A DNA stretch of 64,000 nt from Rhodobacteraceae bacterium D3-12 (GCA_025916135.1 CP104793.1:3757001-3821000); one strand, 5' to 3'. Shown: positions 1-9,645, counted from the stretch's first letter. The notes: a model not told the origin generated them from the sequence alone. A program made the numbers and translations.

Positions 1-57
1 GATAGACATCAACACATCGAATGCTAACGGCACCAAATATCACGAAAGGAAAAGGTC

Positions 58-276
58 ATGTCTTCTATCGAAATCTTCTCGCGCGACAGCCGCCGGCTTT
101 CCCGCCCGTTCCTTCTTGCTGCCCACCTCACGGCGTGGCGCTCACTCCGTAAGCAACGCGCAAATCTGTCAAAATTAGACGCCAGAGCACTGGATGATAT
201 CGGTTTGACGCGCTCGGATGCCAATACCGAGGCTCGTCGCCCCTTCTGGGATGTGCCGGAAAGCTGGCGGGATTGA
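58..276 (+). CDS. DUF1127 (YjiS-like) small protein
   Basis: A 72-residue basic protein. Its second half (about residues 30-70) has the short helical DUF1127 pattern: an LRKQRANLSKLD stretch, then LDDIGLTRSDA and a PFWDVPESWR tail. In alphaproteobacteria this domain is often a small RNA-binding or phosphate-responsive regulatory module, but no function is proven for this one. The start is supported by a purine-rich AAAGGAAAAGG ribosome-binding site directly upstream. It stands alone, with a 140-base gap before the next gene on the same strand. Confidence 0.75.
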   Translation: MSSIEIFSRDSRRLSRPFLLAAHLTAWRSLRKQRANLSKLDARALDDIGLTRSDANTEARRPFWDVPESWRD

Positions 277-416
277 TCCGGAAACGACAAACACACCGTT
301 TCCGCACGAATTCCGCCGGTTCTCCTTGAAAAACCAACATCTATACCCGATATTTTATGCAAACCACCGTCGCGATCATGCGACAGGGGTATAGATTTGC
401 AAAATCGGAGGATTCG

Positions 417-1151
417 ATGGCAGAATTTGACACCACCCGCACAGGCGCACTATCGCGCGAGTCGGTAATCGACGAAGGGCTGCGGGCTTATATGAACAAG
501 GTCTATGGCCTGATGTCGGCGGCACTTCTCGTGACCTTCGGCCTTGCCTATTTCGTGGCCCAGAGCCCGGCTGCGCAACAAGTGCTGCTGGTGCCGCCGA
601 TCGTTTATGCCGTTATCTTCGGACCGCTGGCCTTCGTTCTGATCTCGAGCTTTGCGTTCGAGAAGCTTAGCGTGACTGCCCTGAACGGGTTGTTCTGGGC
701 TTATGCCGCTCTGACAGGCGTATCGCTTTCTGTGATCTTCATGATGTTCTCGATGACGTCAATTATCACTGGCCTGCTTTACACAGCAATCGCCTTCCTT
801 GGGCTCACGCTCACGGGCTACGTGACCAAACGCAACCTTGGCCCGCTTGGTCAGGTCGCGACCATGATGGCTTGGGGCCTTGTCGGCATCGCGATCTTTA
901 GCTTCTTCACGGGTGGCCTCAGCGCCGGTGGCGTCTGGTGGTATAATCTCGCGATCCTCGGCGTCTTTGCCATTTTGACCGCGACGTCGACCCAAGGGAT
1001 CAAGAACATGTATCTCGAAGCGCGTCATCATGGCGGGCAAGAGGCACAGCTTTTCCTTGAGAAAGCGGCGATCATCGGTGCACTGCAACTCTACATCTCG
1101 TTTATCGCGATGTTCCGCTCGATCATGTATCTCTTCATGGGCGACGACTGA
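417..1151 (+). CDS. Bax inhibitor-1 / YccA family membrane protein
   Basis: A 244-residue integral membrane protein with about seven hydrophobic segments after a 35-residue cytoplasmic N-terminus, matching the BI-1/YccA family in length and layout. The IKNMYLEARHHGG loop followed by a last hydrophobic hairpin is typical. Bacterial members are inner-membrane proteins linked to FtsH or calcium leak; the role here is only inferred. I chose the ATG at 417, which has a CGGAGG site five bases upstream, rather than the in-frame ATG at 357, which has none. A strong terminator follows. Confidence 0.88.
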   Translation: MAEFDTTRTGALSRESVIDEGLRAYMNKVYGLMSAALLVTFGLAYFVAQSPAAQQVLLVPPIVYAVIFGPLAFVLISSFAFEKLSVTALNGLFWAYAALTGVSLSVIFMMFSMTSIITGLLYTAIAFLGLTLTGYVTKRNLGPLGQVATMMAWGLVGIAIFSFFTGGLSAGGVWWYNLAILGVFAILTATSTQGIKNMYLEARHHGGQEAQLFLEKAAIIGALQLYISFIAMFRSIMYLFMGDD

Positions 1152-1179
1152 TACGCACAGCGAAACCTTCTATGCAATC

Positions 1180-1210
1180 GGGCCGGCCTCGCGAGAGACC
1201 GGCCCTTTTT
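1180..1210 (+). terminator. Rho-independent terminator of the BI-1 gene
   Basis: GGGCCGG at 1180-1186 pairs with CCGGCCC at 1199-1205, around a loop that itself contains the palindrome CTCGCGAG. A T5 run follows. It lies 29 bases after the BI-1 stop codon and points away from the convergent GNAT gene. Confidence 0.85.
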
Positions 1211-1240
1211 CGTGTCATACGGTGCGCGCCGCGTCGCCTG

Positions 1241-1768
1241 TCACAAGAGCTTGCGCATTTCCACCACTGGAAAGAACACCCCCGGCCCCATGCGCAGTTC
1301 CACCTCGCCTACGACCTCGAACCCTAGCGAGCGGTAAAACGGCGCTGCCGTGCGCGTGCTGAGACAAGATAACAACCTGATCCCCGCCACGCGGGCACTG
1401 TCAAAGCTCTGCTCCATAACCGCTCGTGTTACGCCCCGGCGCAGCCAATCAGGATCGCAGGCCACATGCCGAACGTGCCCGACATCCGCGGCCCCCTGCC
1501 CGCTCCGCAGTAGCGTCGCACTCCAGCCGCCCACCGCCACAACCTCACCACCGCAAAGCGCGACGAAGTAGGTTGGCAGCATCAGCAGTTCGGGGTTGGC
1601 CCGCGTCATCAAGGGCAACGCTGCGGCCAATATTGGCGTGGGATAGTCCTCGGTCAAAAGCTCGGAATACGACCGCTCAAGCAGGCGGCCGACGGCCATC
1701 CTGTCACGCGCACGAGCGGGGCGAATCGTCAGGTCTGGCACATCGGGCAGCGGTGGCAGGGCGAGCAT
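1241..1768 (-). CDS. GNAT-family N-acetyltransferase
   Basis: A 175-residue single-domain acetyltransferase. The N-terminus has the family's beta1-alpha1 start (LTIRPARARDRMAVGRLL). The acetyl-CoA pyrophosphate loop is at about residues 104-116 (VACDPDWLRRGVTRA, a variant of Q/RxxGxG/A), and the closing motif APFYRSLGFEVVGE is present. The substrate cannot be read from sequence. It is convergent with the BI-1 gene and shares no operon with rpmG, which ends at its own terminator behind it. Confidence 0.82.
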   Translation of the reverse strand: MLALPPLPDVPDLTIRPARARDRMAVGRLLERSYSELLTEDYPTPILAAALPLMTRANPELLMLPTYFVALCGGEVVAVGGWSATLLRSGQGAADVGHVRHVACDPDWLRRGVTRAVMEQSFDSARVAGIRLLSCLSTRTAAPFYRSLGFEVVGEVELRMGPGVFFPVVEMRKLL

Positions 1769-1835
1769 CGTCAGGGTCTCCTCAAGGTATTTCGCGAAAA
1801 TCTATCCGCGCCCTGATCCCGTCCCCGCTTTCTGA

Positions 1836-1872
1836 AAAAGAAAAAGCCGCGTCCCGGACCGGGCGCGGCTTT
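1836..1872 (-). terminator. Rho-independent terminator of rpmG
   Basis: AAAGCCGCG (1843-1851) pairs with CGCGGCTTT (1864-1872), and the inner bases CCCGG/CCGGG extend the stem. Read on the minus strand, the stem is followed by a T-rich run (1836-1842). It lies about 22 bases beyond the rpmG stop. Confidence 0.85.
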
Positions 1873-1894
1873 GTCTTTGTCTGGTCAGGCGATC

Positions 1895-2062
1895 TTACTT
1901 GATCTTGCCTTCCTTGTACTCGACATGCTTGCGCGCCACGGGGTCGTATTTGCGTACGACCATCTTCTCGGTCATGGTGCGTGCGTTTTTCTTGGTCACA
2001 TAGAAGTGGCCCGTGCCCGCGGACGAGTTCAGGCGGATTTTGATTGTGGTCGGCTTCGCCAT
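1895..2062 (-). CDS. rpmG: 50S ribosomal protein L33
   Basis: A 55-residue ribosomal protein L33, the normal length for the family. The translation begins [18 protein letters not shown] and ends [12 protein letters not shown]33 sits near the E site of the large ribosomal subunit. The zinc-binding cysteine pairs of the C+ form are absent, so this is the C-minus, zinc-independent form. A GGAGA ribosome-binding site lies just upstream of the ATG. It is a single-gene unit with its own terminator. Confidence 0.95.
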   Translation of the reverse strand: MAKPTTIKIRLNSSAGTGHFYVTKKNARTMTEKMVVRKYDPVARKHVEYKEGKIK

Positions 2063-2175
2063 AGGTCTTCTCCTGCGGCAGACGCAAATGCGTCCGCGAA
2101 ATTCTCATGAAGTTTGCCTTTTAACGATGGTCACGCCCGAGTCAACCGGGATTCGCCGCAAACCAGCAGGAATAT

Positions 2176-2551
2176 GCGCGGAGAGCCTATAAGCCGGATT
2201 CTGTCCAAGGGATTTCTCCCTCTGGATGACCATTCCTCTGAACGCGCTGTTGCCAGCGCGCCTCCAGCTGCCTACCCGGATCGTCGGGGCCAAGGCGGCC
2301 CATGCGCGATCCCTATTCGGCATTGCTCCCGGTGGGGCTTGCCATGCCGGTCCGGTTACCCGTCCCGCGGTGGGCTCTTACCCCACCGTTTCACCCTTCC
2401 CTTCGCATGCGAAGGGGGTCTCTTCTCTGTGGCGCTTTCCGTCGGATTGCTCCGCCCGGGCGTTACCCGGCACCGTTACCTTGTGGAGTCCGGACTTTCC
2501 TCCCACGAAGCAGGTCACCCCGCCCGCAAGCGGCCATCCAGCCCTCCGCGC
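2176..2551 (-). ncRNA. rnpB: RNase P RNA component, bacterial type A
   Basis: The minus strand carries the universal RNase P RNA landmarks: GAGGAAAGTCCGGACTCCAC near the 5' end (about 2483-2502) and the 3' block GACAGAATCCGGCTTATAGG (about 2187-2208). The ends were placed by helix P1: GCGCGGAGGGC (2551-2541) pairs with GCTCTCCGCGC (2186-2176) over 11 base pairs with a single G-U. The resulting length of about 376 nt is normal for the ribozyme that trims tRNA 5' leaders. Protein reading frames across this stretch are spurious. Confidence 0.95.
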
Positions 2552-2558
2552 AACTGCG

Positions 2559-2587
2559 CACCTAGTCCTGAAATGTTGCCCCGTCAA
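2559..2587 (-). promoter_or_regulatory. Sigma-70-type promoter of rnpB
   Basis: On the minus strand TTGACG (2587-2582) and TAGGTG (2564-2559) are separated by exactly 17 bases. The predicted first base lies seven bases further on, at the first base of helix P1 (2551), so promoter and RNA fold agree independently. Confidence 0.75.
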
Positions 2588-2655
2588 CGGGGACATACGC
2601 TTGCCCTGCGCATTGCCCCGCGCTATCCCGCAGGTCCTCAACCGGGATTTTTGTC

Positions 2656-3205
2656 ATGACCTGCCTTCTGCCTCTCAAGGCCCTCGGTCCGCGCATCTGC
2701 GTTCTCGGCCCCTCCAACAGCGGCAAATCCACCCTTGCGGCGGCGCTCTCCCGGAAGCTTTCGATCCCTGCTGTACACCTCGACCAACTCTGCCATCTCC
2801 CTCAAACCGATTGGCAGACCCGCCCAGAAGAAGAGTTTCGCAAGCTCCACGACGCGGCGATCGAACAGCAAGAGTGGGTGATCGAAGGCAATTACAGCCG
2901 TTATTTTCCACAACGCCTTGGCCGTGCAACCGGGGTTATCCAGCTTGATGTCTCAATGCCCCGCAGCCTTGTTCGCTATGTGCGGCGCACCCTCTTTCAG
3001 TCGCACCGGATCGGCGGTTTGGATGGGGGCCGGGACAGCCTAAAATGGGTTATGATCCGCTATATTGTGTTTGACCCGAAACGCAGCCGCGAACACCGTT
3101 TCAAACGGTTTCAATCCTTGGCACTGCCCAAAGTCTCGCTCTCGTCTCAGCGCGCAATTTCGCAGGCCTATCAACGCTGGGGACCTTCCACGCCCGCACG
3201 AATAG
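2656..3205 (+). pseudogene. FlaR/adenylate-kinase-like P-loop NTPase, apparent frameshift at C-terminus
   Basis: The N-terminus has a Walker A loop (GPSNSGKST, residues 18-26) followed by HLDQLCHLPQTDW and WVIEGNYSRYFPQRL, the pattern of the small kinase-like NTPases annotated as topology-modulation or FlaR-like proteins (about 180 residues). As written the frame runs on to 3624, reading over 400 bases antisense to the amidase gene. Removing one G from the run at 3179-3182 brings a TAG at 3203-3205 into frame and gives 182 residues, the normal size. I therefore give the corrected end. It is divergent from rnpB; no biochemical role is established. Confidence 0.62.
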
Positions 3206-3218
3206 CCACGCAATCGAC

Positions 3219-3926
3219 CTACCGCCGCTTCACCCGTGGTTCGCCGCGCACGGCCTGCACCGGCCAGCGCGCAGCCAGCTCCGCCATCGCCGCGCGATCC
3301 GCGTCGCTCACAGGCCCGTCGGCCCAGGGCCGGAACCGCAGCCGGAACGCCTCCAGCACCAACCCCTCTCCCACATCTGCCACGGGATACCCAAACGCCG
3401 CCGCGTCCCGCGCAAAATCACTCGGTTTCGCATCGCCCAGCGGCCAAATGCTCAGCCCGCGCCGCGCCAGCCGCGCCCAATCGAACCTTGGCCCCGGATC
3501 AATCTTGCGGCCCGGCGCTATGTCGGAATGCCCGATCACGTGCTCAGCAGGGATGCCATGCCGTGCCATGATCGCGGCCAGCAACCCCTCCAGCGCAGCC
3601 ATTTGCGGCTCGCCAAAGGGATGATCCCCGCGATTGGCCAGCTCGATCCCGATGGAATGGGTGTTCACGTCATCGCACGCGCCCCAGCGCCCTGCCCCCG
3701 CGTGCCACGCACGCTCGGACTCATCCACCATCTGCACGGTTTCACCAGTTTCCGAAATCAGGTAGTGCGCCGACACCTCGATCTCAGGATCGCACAACCG
3801 CTCCAATGCGGCCCCAGCGCTCTCCATCGCGGTATAGTGCAACACGATCAGACAGGGTGGCGCCCCTTCACGGCTGCCAAAGGCCGTGGTCGGGCGCTGG
3901 ATTATCTCAGGCGAGGTCGCGCCCAA
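3219..3926 (-). CDS. N-acetylmuramoyl-L-alanine amidase (AmpD/Amidase_2 family)
   Basis: A 235-residue Amidase_2 zinc hydrolase that cleaves the MurNAc-L-Ala bond in peptidoglycan or its recycled fragments. The likely zinc ligands are visible: H30 (VLHYTAM), H133 (VIGHSDIAPGR) and D143 (KIDPGPRFDW), with catalytic E95 in SIGIEL. No signal peptide is seen, which fits a cytoplasmic AmpD role in recycling. The C-terminal 70 residues extend past the core domain and resemble the helical tail of longer family members. It follows the Excalibur lipoprotein gene by six bases, so the two are probably cotranscribed. Confidence 0.88.
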   Translation of the reverse strand: MGATSPEIIQRPTTAFGSREGAPPCLIVLHYTAMESAGAALERLCDPEIEVSAHYLISETGETVQMVDESERAWHAGAGRWGACDDVNTHSIGIELANRGDHPFGEPQMAALEGLLAAIMARHGIPAEHVIGHSDIAPGRKIDPGPRFDWARLARRGLSIWPLGDAKPSDFARDAAAFGYPVADVGEGLVLEAFRLRFRPWADGPVSDADRAAMAELAARWPVQAVRGEPRVKRR

Positions 3927-3932
3927 GCCAGA

Positions 3933-4673
3933 TCACCCGTTCTTGGCTGCGCGAAACGGGCTGGGATCCCAAGTGCACGCATAGCCGTCACCATCCGGGT
4001 CAAGCCCAAGCCGGTCTTTCTGCGGTCCACCCTTGGCCAAAAACTCGCTCTGGGCCAGGTCAGGCGAAGGATATTTAGCGCAGTTGCGCTCATATTTTGC
4101 CTGAAGATTCATGCCAGTACGACGGTATTTGTTCGTGCCACGCGGGTGCGTGGTGTTCAGCGCATATTCCACGATGCTTGGCCCGGTCGAGCCGGTGCGC
4201 GTTGGCACGGCGGTGGGTTGAATCTGTTGATACTGCGCCTGTTGTTGGGCGCGCAAAGCGGCGTCAGCCTTGATCGAACGCTGAGCGCCAACGGCGTTAA
4301 AGTCGTTCTCGTTCGAAATACCGGCCGGGTTGCTCACCGTGGGGGGCGGCGGATTGGAAGGGCTGGCATCCAGCGGTTTTTGCCCTGAATTGGCGCGCGT
4401 TGCGGCAAGCACTGCCTGCGTGTCGCGCGCAAGCTCTGTTCCTTGAGCCGGGGGTGGCGTGCCTGCCGAGCCTGTTGCCGACAGGGGCGCTCCCGTTATG
4501 TTCGGAGCCGGCGGCACAACGGGGGTTTGCCCGCCTAACTGCGCTTCCCGAGCTGCCCTTTGTTGCTGATAAGTGTCGTAGTCTCCAAACCCGACCCCAG
4601 CGCCGCTATCGGGCACGCTCGTTTGACAGCCTGCAAGCACGGCAATCGCCGCCAAACCCAAGAAATACCGCAT
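3933..4673 (-). CDS. Lipoprotein with C-terminal Excalibur calcium-binding domain
   Basis: A 246-residue predicted lipoprotein. The signal sequence ends in the lipobox LAGC (about residues 12-15). A long low-complexity, Ala/Pro/Gln-rich linker follows, then a C-terminal Excalibur motif with the paired cysteines of NCAKYPSP and GYACTW around a DPDGDG calcium-loop-like segment. Such proteins are thought to bind calcium in the envelope. The ATG at 4673 was preferred over one 120 bases upstream because the lipoprotein signal starts there. It lies just upstream of the amidase gene, which suggests a cell-wall role. Confidence 0.82.
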   Translation of the reverse strand: MRYFLGLAAIAVLAGCQTSVPDSGAGVGFGDYDTYQQQRAAREAQLGGQTPVVPPAPNITGAPLSATGSAGTPPPAQGTELARDTQAVLAATRANSGQKPLDASPSNPPPPTVSNPAGISNENDFNAVGAQRSIKADAALRAQQQAQYQQIQPTAVPTRTGSTGPSIVEYALNTTHPRGTNKYRRTGMNLQAKYERNCAKYPSPDLAQSEFLAKGGPQKDRLGLDPDGDGYACTWDPSPFRAAKNG

Positions 4674-4708
4674 CACTCTGACGTCCTGCCTCGTTGTTTT
4701 AATGGCTT

Positions 4709-6196
4709 CTACCACCATTTTCCGGGTTTTTCCACAAATCCTGCCGCTCGCTCCAACGCTTCGGCGCAATTCAGCAAATCGCCCTCTTCCCATGGTCGCC
4801 CGATCAGTTGCAGCCCCAAAGGCAGACCCTTTGCGTCCAGCCCCGCAGGGACCGCGATCCCCGGCAACCCGGCAAGGTTCACTGTCACTGTGAACACGTC
4901 GTTCAGATACATGGCCACCGGATCAGCATCGCTCATCTCGCCAAGACCAAAGGCGGCACTTGGCGTGGCCGGAGTCAGGATTGCGTCGATACCTTGGGCA
5001 AAGACATCCTCGAAGTCTTTCTTGATCAGCGTGCGCACTTTACGAGCCCGGTTGTAATAGGCGTCATAGAAGCCAGCAGAGAGCACATATGTCCCCACCA
5101 TCACCCGGCGCTGAACTTCGTGGCCGAACCCTTCGGCGCGGGTCTTTTCATACATCTCGGTGATGCCGTCACCCTGGGCCAGCTTGGCACGGTGGCCATA
5201 ACGCACACCGTCATAACGGGCGAGGTTGGAAGACGCCTCTGCCGGCGCAATCACGTAATAAGCGGGCAGCGCATATTTCGTGTGCGGCAACGAGATATCA
5301 ACGATTTCTGCCCCAGCACTGCGCAACATGTCGGCGCCCTTGGCCCACAATGCTTCAATCTCGGCTGGCATTCCGTCCATGCGATATTCTTTGGGCAATC
5401 CGATTTTCTTGCCCTTGATATCGCCGGTCAGCATCGCTTCGAAATTCGGCACAGCCAGATCCACGCTGGTGCTGTCCTTGGCGTCATGCCCGCACATAGT
5501 CTCCAGCATGATTGCGGCATCGCGCACGTTCTTGGTCATCGGTCCCGCCTGATCAAGGCTTGACGCGAACGCCACCACGCCCCAGCGCGAACAGCGACCG
5601 TAAGTCGGCTTGATCCCGGTGATCCCCGTGAATGCCGCGGGCTGGCGGATAGATCCGCCTGTATCGGTGCCTGTCGCAGCAAGACACAAGTCAGCTGCAA
5701 CCGCGCTGGCCGAACCACCCGAGGAGCCACCCGGCGTCAGCGCCGTATCATCGTTGCCGCGCCGCCACGGGTTAACCGCATTGCCATAAACCGAGGTTTC
5801 GTTGGACGAGCCCATGGCGAATTCATCCATGTTGAGCTTGCCCAGCATAACCGAACCCGCATCAAACAGGTTTTGCGTAATGGTGCTTTCGTATTCCGGC
5901 TTGAATCCTTCAAGGATGCGACTTGCCGCCTGACTGGGAACACCCTTGGTGCAAAACAGGTCCTTGATCCCGAGCGGGATACCACACATCGCGGGCGCAT
6001 CGCCCGCAGCAATCCGCGCATCGGCCGCTTTGGCCTGCTCCAACGCGATCTCCGGCGTGTGATGCACAAAGGCATTGAGCGCCCCGGCCCCCTCAACTGC
6101 GGCCAGACAATCTTGCGTTAGCTCAACACTGGTGACGTCTCCCGCGCGCAGTTTGTCACGCGCCTCGGCGATGGTCAGTTTGTTCAGATCGCCCAT
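4709..6196 (-). CDS. gatA: Glutamyl-tRNA(Gln) amidotransferase subunit A
   Basis: A 495-residue GatA, the glutaminase/amidase subunit of the GatCAB complex that converts Glu-tRNA(Gln) (and often Asp-tRNA(Asn)) to the amide form. The amidase triad is intact: K78 (GIPLGIKDL), cis-Ser S157 in GGSSGGS, and nucleophile S181 in [10 protein letters not shown]. Length is standard. Its ATG overlaps the gatC stop (TAATG), so the two are translationally coupled. gatB is not in the window, as is usual where gatCA and gatB are unlinked. Confidence 0.97.
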   Translation of the reverse strand: MGDLNKLTIAEARDKLRAGDVTSVELTQDCLAAVEGAGALNAFVHHTPEIALEQAKAADARIAAGDAPAMCGIPLGIKDLFCTKGVPSQAASRILEGFKPEYESTITQNLFDAGSVMLGKLNMDEFAMGSSNETSVYGNAVNPWRRGNDDTALTPGGSSGGSASAVAADLCLAATGTDTGGSIRQPAAFTGITGIKPTYGRCSRWGVVAFASSLDQAGPMTKNVRDAAIMLETMCGHDAKDSTSVDLAVPNFEAMLTGDIKGKKIGLPKEYRMDGMPAEIEALWAKGADMLRSAGAEIVDISLPHTKYALPAYYVIAPAEASSNLARYDGVRYGHRAKLAQGDGITEMYEKTRAEGFGHEVQRRVMVGTYVLSAGFYDAYYNRARKVRTLIKKDFEDVFAQGIDAILTPATPSAAFGLGEMSDADPVAMYLNDVFTVTVNLAGLPGIAVPAGLDAKGLPLGLQLIGRPWEEGDLLNCAEALERAAGFVEKPGKWW

Positions 6197-6483
6197 TACT
6201 CAACCACCTTCGGAACTGCGAAAAAGCCCTCGCGCGCGTCGGGCGCATTGCTCAGAACCTTGTTCTGCTGATCGCCGTCCGTCACCACATCTTCGCGCCG
6301 TTTAAGGCGCATCGGCGTGACCGAAACCATCGGCTCGACCCCGTCTACATCCACTTCATTCAACTGTTCTATGAAGCCCAGAACAGCGTTGAACTCTCCG
6401 GCCAGAGCGGGAAGAGCGTCTTCCTCAACCTTGATCCGTGCCAGTTTGGCCACCTTGGCGGCCGTATCCTTGTCGATCGACAT
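6196..6483 (-). CDS. gatC: Glutamyl-tRNA(Gln) amidotransferase subunit C
   Basis: A 95-residue GatC, the small subunit that wraps around GatA and stabilises the amidotransferase. The typical N-terminus ([19 protein letters not shown]) and the closing [31 protein letters not shown] are present. I took the ATG at 6483, which has a CAGGAG site upstream and matches family length, rather than an in-frame ATG five codons earlier. It is the first gene of a gatCA operon. Confidence 0.95.
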   Translation of the reverse strand: MSIDKDTAAKVAKLARIKVEEDALPALAGEFNAVLGFIEQLNEVDVDGVEPMVSVTPMRLKRREDVVTDGDQQNKVLSNAPDAREGFFAVPKVVE

Positions 6484-6693
6484 GAGCGACTCCTGCAAAT
6501 CCGTCGCCTTGGCTCTTAGCGCTCCTGCAAGCCACCTTCAAGGTTATGCACCATGGCCCGGCGCCACAAACCGCGAATTCATGCACCCTTGGTGCAACAG
6601 GATGCGGATGAACGCGGCCCACTGCTCGTTCTGTCTAATCCCTTGGCACGGCTGGCTCATCCCGTTATTCCCACTCCCAAAGGAGCCCGCCAC

Positions 6694-7800
6694 ATGAGCA
6701 TGAATACATTCGGACACCTCTTCCGCGTCACCACATGGGGTGAAAGCCACGGCCCTGCGCTCGGCGCCACAGTCGATGGTTGCCCGCCCGGCGTGCCGCT
6801 GTCCGAAGACATGTTGCAACATTGGCTCGACAAACGACGCCCCGGTCAGAACAAGAACACCACTCAGCGACAGGAGGCAGATGCGGTCAAAATCCTTTCT
6901 GGCGTGTTCGAGGGCATGACCACCGGCACTCCGATCCAGTTGATGATTGAAAACACGGACCAGCGCAGCAAAGATTACGGCGAGATCGCCCAAACCTTTC
7001 GCCCCGGCCATGCCGACATCACCTATCACCTGAAATACGGTCTGCGGGATTATCGCGGTGGCGGACGCAGTTCGGCTCGCGAGACCGCTGCCCGTGTCGC
7101 CGCCGGTGGCGTGGCACGTGAAGTGATCAAAGCGTTGGTGCCGGGCCTTGAAATCAAAGGCTATATGACCCGCATGGGTGATATGGAGATCGACCGCGAC
7201 GCCTTTGACTGGGACGCGATCGACACCAACCCCTTTTGGATTCCCCAAGGGGCCGACATTGCCCAAAAGTGGGAGGACTACCTCACTGATATCCGCAAAG
7301 CCAAGGACTCGGTCGGCGGCGCGGTTGAGGTTGTCGCTCGCGGCGCCCCTGCCGGGCTTGGCGCACCGGTTTACGCCAAACTCGACACCGATCTCGCCGC
7401 AGCGATGATGTCGATCAACGCGGTCAAAGGCGTTGAGATCGGCGAAGGCATGGCCGCCGCTGGCCTCAAGGGCACGCAAAACGCTGATGAAATTTTCATG
7501 GGAAATGACGGTCAGCCCGTTTTCTCGTCAAACCACGCCGGTGGCATCCTTGGCGGTATTTCGTCCGGTCAGGACATCGTTGTGCGCTTCGCCGTGAAGC
7601 CGACGTCTTCAATCCTCACCCCGCGCCAGTCGATCCGCCTTGATGGCTCGGCGACCGAGGTGATCACCAAGGGCCGGCATGATCCTTGCGTTGGCATCCG
7701 CGCCGTGCCCGTGGGCGAAGCGATGATGGCTTGCGTGATCCTCGATCATATATTGTTGCATCGCGGGCAAGTGGGCGAAAATCGCGGCAAAATCGGCTGA
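6694..7800 (+). CDS. aroC: Chorismate synthase
   Basis: A 368-residue chorismate synthase, the last step of the shikimate pathway (EPSP to chorismate, with reduced FMN). The family signatures are all visible: [18 protein letters not shown] near residue 15, [20 protein letters not shown] near 130, and [10 protein letters not shown] near 300. An AAAGGAG site lies eight bases before the ATG at 6694; the open frame extends upstream without family similarity. One base separates it from the following transporter gene. Confidence 0.97.
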   Translation: MSMNTFGHLFRVTTWGESHGPALGATVDGCPPGVPLSEDMLQHWLDKRRPGQNKNTTQRQEADAVKILSGVFEGMTTGTPIQLMIENTDQRSKDYGEIAQTFRPGHADITYHLKYGLRDYRGGGRSSARETAARVAAGGVAREVIKALVPGLEIKGYMTRMGDMEIDRDAFDWDAIDTNPFWIPQGADIAQKWEDYLTDIRKAKDSVGGAVEVVARGAPAGLGAPVYAKLDTDLAAAMMSINAVKGVEIGEGMAAAGLKGTQNADEIFMGNDGQPVFSSNHAGGILGGISSGQDIVVRFAVKPTSSILTPRQSIRLDGSATEVITKGRHDPCVGIRAVPVGEAMMACVILDHILLHRGQVGENRGKIG

Positions 7801-7801
7801 T

Positions 7802-8746
7802 ATGCTCGCCATCCTGTCAATCACCTTCCCGATCTATGCCGCCGTGGCTTTGGGTTATTTTTCTGTGCGCAAAGGGGTTTTTAAACCTGACCACATGCCG
7901 GTTTTCGGCGGCTATGTGATGAACATCGCTCTGCCCGCGCTTTTGTTTAACGCAGTGGCAAGCCGCAATGTCAGCGAAGTGTTCAATCTCACCTATATGG
8001 CGGTGTTTCTTGTCGGCGGCCTAATGACCATCGCATTGGCCTGGGTCTGGTTCACCGCAATGGGCTACAGCCCTTCGCGGCGCGCGGTGGCCATAATGGG
8101 CACCACCTGCCCGAATTCGGGCTTCATCGGCTACCCGGTGTTACTCCTGACCTTCCCTGCTCTGGCAGGGCAAGTGCTCGCTCTCAATATGTTGGTGGAG
8201 AACTTTGTTCTCATCCCGATCTGCCTTGCCATGATGGAAGCCACAAAAGCTGGCCAAGACGGGCATACACTGCGCAAGATCGCCCGCATCCTTGCCGGCT
8301 TTTTTCGCCGTCCAATGGTGATCGGCCTCATTGCAGGGCTGATCGTTTCACTCTCCGGGTTTGCTCTTCCCGACCCTGTGACGCGCTTCCTTTCGATGCT
8401 GGCGGCCTCTGCCTCGGCGCTTGCGCTCTTCGTTATCGGCGGCTCGCTTGTGGGTCTGCCGTTTCGTGGCAACAGGTCTGTGGCAGGACAGATCGTTCTG
8501 GGCAAACTCGTCTTACACCCTGCGATGGTGGCCGTTGCGATGGTGCTTGTCTCTCTCGTCGGTCTTGCTCCGCTCAGCCATGAGCTACGCATTGCCGTGA
8601 TCATCTCCGCCGCGATCCCGATGTTCTCGATCTATGCTCTCTTCGCCCAAGAGCTGAACCACGAAGGCATGGCATCAATCGCCCTGATCACTGCGACATC
8701 TGCGGCGTTCATCACGCTCAATCTGTTGCTGCTCTACCTGCTCTAA
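7802..8746 (+). CDS. AEC-family (auxin efflux carrier-like) transporter
   Basis: A 314-residue membrane protein with about ten hydrophobic segments in the AEC/BASS-like fold: two five-helix halves with a short polar break in the middle. The N-terminal LSITFPIYAAVALGYFSVRKGVF and the central TCPNSGFIGYPV stretch are typical of AEC carriers, which export or import organic acids and similar compounds. The substrate is unknown. It starts one base after the aroC stop, so it is probably cotranscribed with aroC, and its 3' end overlaps the convergent EamA gene by four bases. Confidence 0.85.
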   Translation: MLAILSITFPIYAAVALGYFSVRKGVFKPDHMPVFGGYVMNIALPALLFNAVASRNVSEVFNLTYMAVFLVGGLMTIALAWVWFTAMGYSPSRRAVAIMGTTCPNSGFIGYPVLLLTFPALAGQVLALNMLVENFVLIPICLAMMEATKAGQDGHTLRKIARILAGFFRRPMVIGLIAGLIVSLSGFALPDPVTRFLSMLAASASALALFVIGGSLVGLPFRGNRSVAGQIVLGKLVLHPAMVAVAMVLVSLVGLAPLSHELRIAVIISAAIPMFSIYALFAQELNHEGMASIALITATSAAFITLNLLLLYLL

Positions 8747-9618
8747 GGCTTGATCTGTGCTTGCTTGGAAAGCTGCACAGCAAGGATACCAGCCGCAACA
8801 ATCGCCACCCCGATCACGTCCAACGCGCCCAGCTCCTCTCCCAAAAACACCGCAGCAACCGCCACGCCGAAAAACGGATTGAGAAAGTGAAATGTTGCCG
8901 CCTTCACCGCCCCGATGTCGTTGACCAGCGTAAACCAAACCCACGTCGCCATCAGCCCCGGCACCAGTGTGGTATAAACGAACGCCACCACCAGCTGCCA
9001 AGACCACGTCACGCTGATCGTTTCGGTGAAAGCGGACACAACGGCAAGACATGCCGCGCCAACGAACATTTGCAACCCGACGATCATCATCACATTGCCA
9101 CCCGAAGACGCCCCGCGCACCGATAAGGTTGCCACCGCCAAAGCGGTCGCGCCAACAAGACACAGAACCAATCCGGTTACATCCAATCCACCTTCCAGCC
9201 GTCCGCCCATGATGATCGCAACGCCAACAAACCCTGCAATCAGCCCGAGCATCGCGACCGGATGCAATTTGTCGCGAAACACAATCCACCCAAGCAGCGC
9301 TACAATCAAAGGCATCGTCGACGCGATGATCGACGCCAACCCGGCCTCGATCCATTGCATCGCGACAAAGTTAAGCCCGAGGTAAAGCGCGTTTTGGCAA
9401 ATCCCGAAAACGATCGTCGCGCGCCATTGTCCCGGTGTAAGCCGAAAGCTCTGCCGCAGCGCCAGTGCAATTGCGACCCCAATCAGGCCCGAAATAAAAA
9501 ACCTGAGCGAGAGCGAAGCGACCGGCGGCGCATAGGCCACGATCACGCGGGCGGATGTAAAGGCCGACGACCACATGAAGGCAAACACCACCCCCATCAA
9601 TATTACCCGTAACTTCAT
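8743..9618 (-). CDS. EamA/DMT-superfamily transporter
   Basis: A 291-residue protein with ten predicted transmembrane segments arranged as two EamA repeats (residues about 8-140 and 150-285), the usual drug/metabolite transporter layout. The second repeat carries the typical HFLNPFFGVAVAAVFLGEELGALDVIGVAIVAAGI stretch with Pro and Glu in the EamA position. The substrate is unknown. It is convergent with the AEC gene and shares four bases with it. Confidence 0.87.
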   Translation of the reverse strand: MKLRVILMGVVFAFMWSSAFTSARVIVAYAPPVASLSLRFFISGLIGVAIALALRQSFRLTPGQWRATIVFGICQNALYLGLNFVAMQWIEAGLASIIASTMPLIVALLGWIVFRDKLHPVAMLGLIAGFVGVAIIMGGRLEGGLDVTGLVLCLVGATALAVATLSVRGASSGGNVMMIVGLQMFVGAACLAVVSAFTETISVTWSWQLVVAFVYTTLVPGLMATWVWFTLVNDIGAVKAATFHFLNPFFGVAVAAVFLGEELGALDVIGVAIVAAGILAVQLSKQAQIKP

Positions 9619-9645
9619 GCGCTCCTCACCCCGGCCCGAAAAATG

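Noticed and set aside
2114-2948. Several open frames over the RNase P RNA gene
   Set aside because: The RNA landmarks, P1 helix and promoter explain the stretch; the translations have no domain and cross conserved RNA elements.
3219-3926. Treating the amidase as broken because a long NTPase frame overlaps it
   Set aside because: The amidase frame is intact with all zinc ligands; the overlap comes from the neighbour's lost stop.
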